From: Acetobacteraceae bacterium
GTDB lineage: Bacteria > Pseudomonadota > Alphaproteobacteria > Acetobacterales > Acetobacteraceae
Reading direction: 5' to 3'
Assembly (NCBI GenBank): GCA_003164305.1
Contig: PLSZ01000172.1
Location: 1 to 5,232, forward strand
DNA length: 5,232 bases
Shown: positions 1 to 5,086 of the stretch, one piece after another
How positions within the stretch are numbered: position 1 is the first letter of the stretch
Layout of the letters: each line of letters begins with the position of its first letter
The notes under the pieces: model-generated
What the model was told of the DNA's origin: nothing
The model's database searches: none
What the model saw: only the letters and a program-made list of their open reading frames with translations
Made by a program: the position numbers and the translations under genes

Positions 1-1
1 C

Positions 2-1270
2 GCCTGGCGCCTGCTGCCGTTCGTGCTCGCCTGTTATGTCATCAACTATCTCGACCGCGTCAGCATCGGTTACGCGAAGCTGCAATTCCTGCCGGAACTG
101 CATTTGAACGAAGCGGCGTTCGGGATGATCACCTCGGTGTTCTTCTTCGGCTACATCGCGTTCGAGGTGCCGTCCAACCTGTTGCTGATGCGCATCGGCG
201 CGCCGGCGACATTGACGCGGATCATGGTGCTGTGGGGCGCCGTGATCGTTTCGATGATGTTCGCCCAGAACGAATACTGGCTTTACGTGCAACGCTTCCT
301 GCTCGGCTCGTTCGAGGCCGGGTTCTTCCCCGGCGTGCTGCTGTATCTCAGCTTCTGGTTCCCCAACCACCGCCGCGGCCGCGCCACCAGCCTGTTCCTG
401 GTCGGCATTCCGCTGTCCGGATTGCTCGGCGGCGCGATCTCCGGCGCGGTGATGGAGGGCATGGACGGGCTTCTGGGCATTCGCGGCTGGCGCTGGTTGT
501 TCCTGGTGGACGGGTTGCCCGCGATCCTCCTGGGCCTCGCCGCCATGTTCGTGCTGACCGACCGGCCAGAGAACGCGACCTTCCTGACCGACGCGGAAAA
601 GCAGGTGGTGATCGAGGACATGGAGCACGATCGCCGGTCGCGAACCACGGCGGCATCGACCACTGTCGGCGAGACGTTACGCAATCCGAAGGTCTGGCTG
701 ATGGTCGTGTGTTATTTCACCATGGCCTTCCTCAACACCAACCAGATCTGGTTTCCCACCTTGTTGCGCCACGTCGGCGCGAAGTCGGTCACCGAGGCCG
801 GCTACATCCTCTCCGGCGTGTGGATCTTCGCCGCGATTTTCGTGCTGCTGGTCTGCCGCAACTCGGACCGCGTGGGGGAGCGTAAGTGGCACATGCTGGC
901 GACCGGCGCGCTGGCGACCGTCGCGTATCTGTGCCTGCCGCTGACCGCCGGCAGCCTGTGGGCCACCGCGGCGCTGGTCGCCGTCGCGGCCGCCAGCGGC
1001 TACGCGGTGTTCATGGTGTTCTGGACCGTCCCGCCGGTGTTCCTGGAGTCGCGCGGCGCGGCCATGGGGATCGCCATGATCAGCGCCCTCGGCCAGTTCG
1101 GCGGCTTGTCCGGACCGGCGGTGGTCGGTTGGGCGTTTCAGGACACCGGCAGCATTTATGTCGGGTTCAGCATCGCGGCGGCCACGCTCGCGGTGGGCAC
1201 TTTGCTCGCGGTATTCGCCATCCCGCACACGCGGTTGCGTAAGCCGGAGGTCGTGGCCGCGGTTCTCTGA
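2..1270 (+). CDS. MFS transporter, anion:cation symporter (ACS) type, 5' partial
   Basis: This is an inner-membrane secondary transporter, probably importing an organic anion (aromatic acid, sugar acid or dicarboxylate) with a cation. The substrate cannot be read from the sequence. The frame is open from nt 2 to the TGA at 1268-1270. The true start lies before the window: the GTG at nt 23 falls inside the first transmembrane helix (LLPFVLACYVINYLDRVSIG), so it is internal. Numbering from nt 23, hydrophobic helices fall near 31-55, 62-81, 85-112, 124-144, 156-178, 225-248, 258-279, 291-314, 315-342, 345-373 and 378-400; with the truncated first helix this gives the usual twelve. Family hallmarks are NYLDR in helix 1, the basic cytoplasmic loop PNHRRGRATS after helix 4, RGWRWLFLVDGLPA leading into helix 6, and a hydrophilic central loop beginning LTDRPENATFLTDAEK. 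The DRVGERKW loop after helix 8 is the second-half equivalent of the basic loop. Apart from a few missing N-terminal residues the gene looks intact. Family assignment is firm; subfamily (ACS, TC 2.A.1.14) is probable. Confidence 0.93.
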   Translation, partial: AWRLLPFVLACYVINYLDRVSIGYAKLQFLPELHLNEAAFGMITSVFFFGYIAFEVPSNLLLMRIGAPATLTRIMVLWGAVIVSMMFAQNEYWLYVQRFLLGSFEAGFFPGVLLYLSFWFPNHRRGRATSLFLVGIPLSGLLGGAISGAVMEGMDGLLGIRGWRWLFLVDGLPAILLGLAAMFVLTDRPENATFLTDAEKQVVIEDMEHDRRSRTTAASTTVGETLRNPKVWLMVVCYFTMAFLNTNQIWFPTLLRHVGAKSVTEAGYILSGVWIFAAIFVLLVCRNSDRVGERKWHMLATGALATVAYLCLPLTAGSLWATAALVAVAAASGYAVFMVFWTVPPVFLESRGAAMGIAMISALGQFGGLSGPAVVGWAFQDTGSIYVGFSIAAATLAVGTLLAVFAIPHTRLRKPEVVAAVL

Positions 1271-1296
1271 GGATGTTTCGCCTAAAATTTCATCAA

Positions 1297-1337
1297 AGAC
1301 CGGGCCGGTCTATTTCGTGCTTGCGAAATAGGCACGA
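1297..1337. promoter_or_regulatory. Paired inverted repeats between the MFS gene and the small ORF
   Basis: Two perfect inverted repeats adjoin. The first is AGACCGG-G-CCGGTCT (1297-1311). The second is TATTTCG, a six-base loop, then CGAAATA (1311-1330). A competing stem, TCGTGC (1315-1320) with GCACGA (1332-1337), overlaps the second, so the two pairings cannot form together. No T-run follows either hairpin, so a classical intrinsic terminator is not well supported. The structure could end or stabilise the MFS transcript, act in the leader of the small gene starting at 1406, or be a protein-binding site. The pairings are visible; the function is inference. Confidence 0.4.
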
Positions 1338-1405
1338 GATGTTCATGCTGCACTGCGATAACCTGAGAAAGCGTCCTTCACCAACCGAGAGAAGGATTCC
1401 GTGGC

Positions 1406-1654
1406 ATGAGCGACCTCGACCGCATGGCAGCGGAACACGTCACTGAAACCCTCCAGGGGGCGCATGACGGCGAGCCCCATTCAGGCGATAGCTGGGACAT
1501 GTTCGCCGACGCCATGGACCTCACGATCGAGGGCCACCGGCTGATCGCCCAGGAAATCGTTTACGAAACGAAGTTGCTGGGCCGGGCAGTGGTGGCGTGG
1601 ATGCATGGCATGGCCGGCGCCATGGCGAAGAGACGGTCCTCGCCGCCCGTCTGA
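1406..1654 (+). CDS. Small protein of unknown function (82 aa)
   Basis: I do not recognise this family. The ATG at 1406 is preceded by GAGAGAAGGA (1387-1396), a good Shine-Dalgarno nine bases upstream, which supports real translation from this start. The first 30 residues are polar and acidic with several His (for example AHDGEPHSGD). Residues 30-72 (SWDMFADAMDLT through LLGRAVVAWMHGMAGAM) read as one long amphipathic or semi-hydrophobic helix, followed by a basic tail KRRSSPPV. There is no signal peptide or clear membrane span, although the segment LLGRAVVAWMHGMAGAM could associate with membrane. It lies 135 bp after the MFS stop, on the same strand, with the paired hairpins between them, and is convergent with the TadG-like gene. 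It could belong to the MFS transcript or be expressed alone. The coding call rests on the RBS and on a protein composition that looks natural; other open frames over the same DNA lack both. Confidence 0.6.
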   Translation: MSDLDRMAAEHVTETLQGAHDGEPHSGDSWDMFADAMDLTIEGHRLIAQEIVYETKLLGRAVVAWMHGMAGAMAKRRSSPPV

Positions 1655-1690
1655 CGGACGCGCGAAGTTCGGTGCCGTCTGACGACTGCC

Positions 1691-1706
1691 GCGCGCCCCG
1701 GCGCGC
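1691..1706. terminator. GC-rich hairpin 3' of the small ORF, possible terminator
   Basis: A perfect 6-bp stem, GCGCGC-CCCG-GCGCGC, lies 37 bp after the stop of the 82-residue gene. It is not followed by a T-run, so it would be a weak or factor-assisted terminator at best. GC-rich DNA yields such palindromes by chance fairly often. Just before it, CCGTCTGACG occurs twice (1647-1656, which includes the stop codon, and 1675-1684); I attach no function to that. Confidence 0.25.
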
Positions 1707-1741
1707 GTGCCGTACGAGTTCGCCGTCACGGCCATCGTTCT

Positions 1742-1797
1742 GTCATGGCACATCAGGTGCCCTGGAGACTGATGGCCGGGTCGAGCCCGCCCATGAC
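1742..1797 (-). repeat. Short palindromic intergenic element, copy 1 (56 bp)
   Basis: The element is bounded by a perfect 7-bp terminal inverted repeat, GTCATGG (1742-1748) and CCATGAC (1791-1797). Inside are two hairpins. One is GGCAC-ATCAG-GTGCC (1747-1761). The other is ATGGCCGGG-TCGAG-CCCGCCCAT (1772-1794), with a single C-C mismatch in a nine-base stem. Read on the - strand, the second hairpin starts CGTCATGGGCGGGCTCGACC, closely like the CGTCATGCTCGGGCTTGACC of copy 2 near 3487. GTCAT-bounded palindromes with a CTYGA loop resemble dispersed non-coding repeats common in alphaproteobacterial intergenic DNA. It sits between two convergent genes, where such a hairpin could also stop transcription from both sides. 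Confidence 0.65.
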
Positions 1798-1837
1798 GGT
1801 TTCGCGACCGTGATTCATACTGCATCGATAGCGGGTA

Positions 1838-3310
1838 CTAATGCACCACCTGGGCGGTCGTCGCCGTCGTGCCCGACGTGCTGGTGAAGGCGGTCGCGCC
1901 GTAGGACGTGCAATTGCTGTTGAAGTTCGAATTGCCCGTCGTCTCGATGCTGGCGGCGATGATTTCCAGACAGGCGGTGGAGTTGTTGCCAAAGCAAGGC
2001 GAACTGCTGTTGCAACTCGCGCCGCTGGCGTTGAAGGTCGCGTTCGGGAAATAGGCAACGCCCGCGACATTGAACGCCGCGTTGCCGGAAATCGTCGCGG
2101 TGGTGGAGGAACTGCTCGCCAGCGCGATGCCGGCGATGCCTCCCGTGCTCGCGACCTGCGACGGAGTTGGCGCGGTGACGTTGAAGTTGAAGCTGTTCGT
2201 GCCGGTGAAGCTGCCCGCCGTGACGATGGTCACGCCCCCCGTGGTGTTCGTCGTCGTGTTCTGTGTGAGATTGATGTTGCCGCTGAACGAATAGAGCCCG
2301 GGCTGCAGGTTGAAGGTATAGGGGCCGCCCGAGGGCACGTTCCAGGTACTGTAGTTCCCCGGATACATCGTGCAGGTCACGCCACTGCCGGTCACGCAGG
2401 TACCGCCATTCGGCAGGGTGTTGGTTCCGTTGCAGTTATTGTTCCCGGTATACTGACCGGCCGTTCCATTCACCCCCCCGGTCGTGCCGCAGGAAATTCC
2501 GGAAACCCCGGTCAACCCGGCGGCGGTCGTCAATGCGTTTTGCAGCGTCGTGTTGTTCGCGTAAGGGTCGATGATCGTCCCGTCGTTGGGGTATTGCGTG
2601 CCAACCGGGTCGATCCAGCTCTGGATGTTGATCGCGCCGCCGGCGAAAAACCCCGCCGTGGTCAATGGGCCGCCACCGCCCGTCACGCTGATGGTTCCGT
2701 TCGAGCGGACCGTGCAGTTCGGCATGGTCCAATAGGTCGAGCCGGTGCCGCTGATCGTGCCGGAGGTCGAAAGCGCCAACAAACACGGCTGCGCCGCGCC
2801 GGCGCCCGAGGGCGCGACATTCGTGGTGACCAGTTCCGCCACGCCGCTGCCGGTCACGGTGTAGGTCGTGTTGCCGCTGAACGCGCTCGAAATCGTCGCC
2901 GGAACCGATCTTTGCACGGTGACCTTCAACGCGGTGTCGCTGCTTTTTTCATAACCGGTCACGATCTGCGCGGTGATCAGGTTATCGGTCAGCGTGCTGG
3001 TCCCTGAATTCCAGCTCGGCGTCGCGGTTCCCGAGGCGCCGTTCAACTGCGCCATGCGGGCGGCGAACGTCGCCGCGGTCTGCGCGTTCGTGGTGGCCAT
3101 GTAATTCATCGCGCCGGCCATCGCGGACAGATCGGCGGCGCGCTGCACCGACATCTGTGCCGCGGCCCAACTGCCGGCCTCGACCGCCATCGCCGTCGCC
3201 ATGATCAGGCCTGGCGCCATGACCGCGATCCAGATCGCAACGGCGGCCCGGCGTCCATGCTTCCCCTGTCCCCACAGGGGGATGCAATCCGCTATTTCCA
3301 TCCCGCGCAC
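1838..3310 (-). CDS. TadG-like pilus-assembly family protein, Thr/Asn/Gly-rich
   Basis: This is an envelope protein of the TadE/TadG-like group linked to tight-adherence (Flp) pili. A short cytoplasmic head with GRR (19-21) leads into one membrane helix at about 22-43. Next comes VEAGSWAAAQ..VQRAADLSAMAGA (43-67), the typical start of the TadG N-terminal (Tad) domain. From about 140 to the end the chain is rich in Thr, Ser, Gly and Asn and carries ten cysteines (176, 199, 274, 293, 305, 313, 433, 439, 447, 467). Phrases such as PCLLALSTSGTISGTGS, GLYSFSGNINL and GVAYFPNATFNASG suggest stacked beta strands and match my memory of TadG-related proteins. The even cysteine count suggests disulfides outside the membrane. 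I see no von Willebrand MIDAS motif. GTG at 3310 has GAGGGA (3315-3320) four bases upstream; an ATG three codons in (3301) is an alternative start. No other tad or cpa genes are visible, so it is an orphan here. Stop is TAG at 1838-1840. The family call is good; an actual pilus role is inferred. Confidence 0.85.
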   Translation of the reverse strand: MRGMEIADCIPLWGQGKHGRRAAVAIWIAVMAPGLIMATAMAVEAGSWAAAQMSVQRAADLSAMAGAMNYMATTNAQTAATFAARMAQLNGASGTATPSWNSGTSTLTDNLITAQIVTGYEKSSDTALKVTVQRSVPATISSAFSGNTTYTVTGSGVAELVTTNVAPSGAGAAQPCLLALSTSGTISGTGSTYWTMPNCTVRSNGTISVTGGGGPLTTAGFFAGGAINIQSWIDPVGTQYPNDGTIIDPYANNTTLQNALTTAAGLTGVSGISCGTTGGVNGTAGQYTGNNNCNGTNTLPNGGTCVTGSGVTCTMYPGNYSTWNVPSGGPYTFNLQPGLYSFSGNINLTQNTTTNTTGGVTIVTAGSFTGTNSFNFNVTAPTPSQVASTGGIAGIALASSSSTTATISGNAAFNVAGVAYFPNATFNASGASCNSSSPCFGNNSTACLEIIAASIETTGNSNFNSNCTSYGATAFTSTSGTTATTAQVVH

Positions 3311-3314
3311 CCAT

Positions 3315-3339
3315 TCCCTCGCCGGCGCGGCATCGCGCC
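3315..3339 (-). promoter_or_regulatory. Leader hairpin and Shine-Dalgarno of the TadG-like gene
   Basis: Read on the - strand, a perfect 6-bp hairpin, GGCGCG-ATGC-CGCGCC (+ strand 3324-3339), ends three bases before the Shine-Dalgarno GAGGGA (+ strand 3315-3320). The SD is four bases from GTG (3310) and thirteen from the in-frame ATG (3301). The spacing slightly favours GTG, but neither is ideal. A stable hairpin this close to the ribosome site could shape translation; that is inference. Confidence 0.4.
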
Positions 3340-3366
3340 ATGCGGCCCCTATGGATGTCTCGAAAA

Positions 3367-3379
3367 CAGTATCGTACTG
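3367..3379. promoter_or_regulatory. Small palindrome upstream of the TadG-like gene
   Basis: CAGTA-TCG-TACTG is a perfect 5-bp inverted repeat in a comparatively AT-rich patch (3361-3390) between the TadG-like gene and the tandem array. The position suits the promoter or operator region of the - strand gene, but I could not find a convincing -35/-10 pair, and a repeat this short can arise by chance. Confidence 0.2.
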
Positions 3380-3392
3380 GTTTCAAACACGC

Positions 3393-3498
3393 CCCTCCGC
3401 CGTCATGTTCGCACCCTCCGCCGTCGTGCCCGCACCCTCCGCCGTCATGCTCGCACCCCTCCGCCGTCATGTTCGCACCCCTCCGCCGTCATGCTCGG
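3393..3498 (+). repeat. Left tandem array, five 21-22-bp units
   Basis: The unit is CCCTCCGCCGTCATGYTCG followed by CA. Full copies start at 3393, 3414, 3435 and 3457. The second copy is diverged (GTCGTGCCCG). The fourth and fifth are each preceded by one extra C, making a 22-bp step. The fifth (from 3479) passes directly into the hairpin of the palindromic element at 3488-3591, so the unit is that element's own left end, CGTCATGCTCG, repeated outward with its flank. Units abut with no spacers. The mixed 21/22-bp step and lack of ribosome sites argue against coding. Confidence 0.85.
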
Positions 3499-3591
3499 GC
3501 TTGACCCGAGCATCCGTCGATGCGCCCCGAGGGTCGAAAATCGGACACGATGTTTGATACGAGCGATCCTCGGCTCGAGGCCAAGGATGAC
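3488..3591 (+). repeat. Short palindromic intergenic element, copy 2 (104 bp)
   Basis: Ends are GTCAT (3488-3492) and ATGAC (3587-3591), extended one base on each side to CGTCAT/ATGACG. Near the left end is a perfect 9-bp hairpin, ATGCTCGGG-CTTGA-CCCGAGCAT (3491-3513). Near the right end is a 9-bp hairpin with one mismatch, ATCCTCGGC-TCGAG-GCCAAGGAT (3566-3588). The two hairpins are inverted copies of the same motif around a centre of about 50 bp. It has the same plan as the shorter element at 1742-1797 but lies in the opposite orientation. No coding frame is evident. It is a non-autonomous, MITE-like or palindromic-repeat element; naming a family would need a genome-wide search. Confidence 0.7.
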
Positions 3592-3648
3592 GATGTAGCG
3601 GGCCAACGATGACGATGAAGCGGGCCAGGGATGACAATAACGCTGGCC
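3583..3648 (+). repeat. Right tandem array, three 22-bp units
   Basis: Three abutting units of exactly 22 bp start at 3583, 3605 and 3627. The core is GATGACGATGNAGCGGGCC behind a three-base lead. Units one and two match at 20 of 22 positions; unit three matches unit two at 16 of 22. The first unit includes the right end of the palindromic element (ATGACG, 3587-3592), so this array has grown out of the element's right end as the left array has from its left end. No coding signals were seen across it. Confidence 0.75.
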
Positions 3649-3806
3649 GATGTCGGCGATTCGCCGAAGATCGCGCGTTCGCCTGTGCTTTTCCGGCGTA
3701 TGTGGCTGGTCCCAGGGGGAGTCATTGCCGGGAATTGGTTTGTCTTGGTATCAGCCTCACACGACCGGGTTCGGAACCGTGATGGGCGTTCATCATGCCG
3801 CGCCCC
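3649..3806 (+). promoter_or_regulatory. Upstream region of the substrate-binding protein gene
   Basis: This stretch holds the likely promoter and any operator of the binding-protein gene. A perfect 15-bp palindrome, TCGGCGA-T-TCGCCGA, occupies 3653-3667, a size and symmetry that could suit a dimeric regulator. A weak sigma70-like pair, TTGCCG (3725-3730) and TATCAG (3749-3754) spaced 18 bp, is the best I can find and is not convincing. The reading frame of the downstream gene is open back to 3650, but the encoded residues (for example RRRSRVRLCFSG) look non-coding and would bury the signal peptide. Confidence 0.3.
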
Positions 3807-3814
3807 AAAGGAGG
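3807..3814 (+). promoter_or_regulatory. Strong Shine-Dalgarno that fixes the binding-protein start
   Basis: AAAGGAGG ends six bases before the ATG at 3821, near-ideal spacing. It decides this start over the in-frame starts further upstream, and the protein so begun has a proper signal peptide at its N terminus. Confidence 0.85.
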
Positions 3815-3820
3815 AAACGG

Positions 3821-5086
3821 ATGACAAAATTCACGCCCCAAGAGGCCATGCGGGGGGCCATATCCCGGACGCTGTCTCGCCGGGGCACGCTGTTGGGTTC
3901 GGCCGCTCTGGCCACCGCGCCGTTGGCGATGCCGTTCATTCGCCGCGCCCAGGCGGCCGATCCGATCAGGATAGGGCTGTTGTTGGCGAAGACCGGGCAG
4001 ATCGCGCCGCAGACGGAATACCTCGCGCAGGGCACCTACCTGGCGCTGGAGGAGCGCAACAATATGATCGGCGGCCGGCCGGTGGAACTGGTGTGGCTCG
4101 ATGAGCCGAGCCCGCAGGCGGCGACGCAGAACATGCAGAAGCTGGTGCAGGAAAATAAGGTGTGCGCCATCCTCGGCGGTTCCCTGAGTTCCAACGCGTT
4201 GGCCGAGGAAGCCACGGCGGCCGAGTTGAAGGTCCCGATGGTGATCGACAACGCCGCGGCGACCGAGATCACCGGCAAGAGCTGCAACCGCTATACGTTC
4301 CGGCTGAACACGCCGGTTCTGGTGCAGTCCCGCATGCTGGCGCCCTACGCGCTGAAGAACGGCAAGAAGTGGTATTTCATTACCGCTTCGTTCGCGTTCG
4401 GCCAGGACATCCTGCGCAGCAGCCGCGCGCTGCTGAAGGAAGCCGGCGGCACCGAGGCCGGCGTCGATGAGGTGCCGCTGAACACGCCCGACTACAGCTC
4501 GTTCATTCTGAAGATCCGCCAGGCGAAACCGGACGTCGTGCTCGGCGGTCTGTCGGCGGGCGATCTGTCCACATTCCTCAAGCAGTGGAACGAGTTGGGC
4601 ATGAAGGGCAAGATCCCGTTCTGTGAGATCGCTATCGGCGACACCGATATCTGGGCTGTCGGGCCCGAGGCGGCGACCGGCGTGTTCACCAGCTTGTGGT
4701 GGTACAAAAACCCCAGCAACCCGCCAGAGGAAAAAGCCTTCGCGGCGGCTTATGAAAAGAAGCACGGCCGGCCGGCGGCGGATAAAGCCTGGATGGGCTG
4801 GATCACCGCGAAATCGTTGTTCGAGTCGATCGAATCGGCGAAATCGACCGAAACGATGCCGATCATCGAGGCGCTGGAAAACTGGAAATTCGACAGCGCC
4901 GGCGTGAGTTATAAGTACCGCAAATGGGACCATCAGATGGAGCTGCGCAATCTGGTGGTCCAGGTGAAGGACAAGATCACCGACAAGTGGGATTACTTCG
5001 ACGTGAAAGCGTCGCTGCCGGAAAATCCCGCCGACCTGGAGAAGGTGTTCGGTACACCTGAGGAAGTCGGTTGCAAGATGGGGTGA
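3821..5086 (+). CDS. ABC transporter substrate-binding protein, branched-chain amino acid (HAAT) type
   Basis: This is a periplasmic solute receptor of the LivJ/LivK-like class (Peripla_BP_6 fold) that delivers ligand to an ABC permease. Of 421 residues, 1-45 form a signal peptide with twin arginines (SRRGTLL, 19-25), a hydrophobic core to about 40 and an AQA cleavage site before ADP, so Tat export is likely. The mature chain opens with the family's first strand, IRIGLLLAKTGQ (49-60), then GTYLALEERNNMIGGRPVELVWLDE (71-95), AILGGSLSSNALA (116-128), the hinge region KVPMVIDNAAATEITG (137-152) and KPDVVLGGLSAGDLSTFLKQW (236-256). The C-terminal part (PIIEALENWKFDSAGVSY, YRKWDHQMELRNLVVQV) is typical of the class. 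Cysteines lie at 115, 155, 268 and 418. Length is normal and there is no frame break. Ligand is unknown: the class also binds amides, urea and aromatic acids. No permease or ATPase gene lies between its stop and the window end at 5232. TadG-like gene upstream is divergent. Confidence 0.94.
   Translation: MTKFTPQEAMRGAISRTLSRRGTLLGSAALATAPLAMPFIRRAQAADPIRIGLLLAKTGQIAPQTEYLAQGTYLALEERNNMIGGRPVELVWLDEPSPQAATQNMQKLVQENKVCAILGGSLSSNALAEEATAAELKVPMVIDNAAATEITGKSCNRYTFRLNTPVLVQSRMLAPYALKNGKKWYFITASFAFGQDILRSSRALLKEAGGTEAGVDEVPLNTPDYSSFILKIRQAKPDVVLGGLSAGDLSTFLKQWNELGMKGKIPFCEIAIGDTDIWAVGPEAATGVFTSLWWYKNPSNPPEEKAFAAAYEKKHGRPAADKAWMGWITAKSLFESIESAKSTETMPIIEALENWKFDSAGVSYKYRKWDHQMELRNLVVQVKDKITDKWDYFDVKASLPENPADLEKVFGTPEEVGCKMG

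Noticed and set aside
232..885. Arg-rich + strand frame of 217 codons inside the MFS gene
   Set aside because: Out-of-phase shadow of the permease with no hydrophobic or domain character.
1841..3007. Long + strand open frame (388 codons) antisense to the TadG-like gene
   Set aside because: Arg/Gly/Ala-rich product typical of the reverse strand of GC-rich coding DNA. No ribosome site or recognisable domain, while the - strand product has a clear TadG-like N terminus.
2982..3470. - strand frame with HDGGGC repeats that looks like a metal-binding repeat protein
   Set aside because: The repeats are just the translated tandem array. The frame overlaps the start of the TadG-like gene out of phase, has no ribosome site, and the 22-bp steps break the heptapeptide pattern.
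3393..3498. CRISPR array
   Set aside because: The 21-22-bp units abut directly with no unique spacers, and the last unit merges into a palindromic element.
3201..3557. + strand frame with a PSAVM-type heptapeptide repeat
   Set aside because: Same cause: 21-bp units read as seven codons. The extra bases in later units shift the pattern, and the frame begins antisense within the TadG-like gene.
3650..3820. Longer N terminus of the binding protein, starting at 3650
   Set aside because: The 57 extra residues are basic and unstructured and would bury the signal peptide internally. AAAGGAGG six bases before ATG 3821 marks the true start.
3722..4933. Long - strand open frame (403 codons) antisense to the binding-protein gene
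   Set aside because: Composition (Arg/Gln/His/Leu-rich) is a shadow of GC-rich coding. The + strand frame encodes a complete, recognisable family member.
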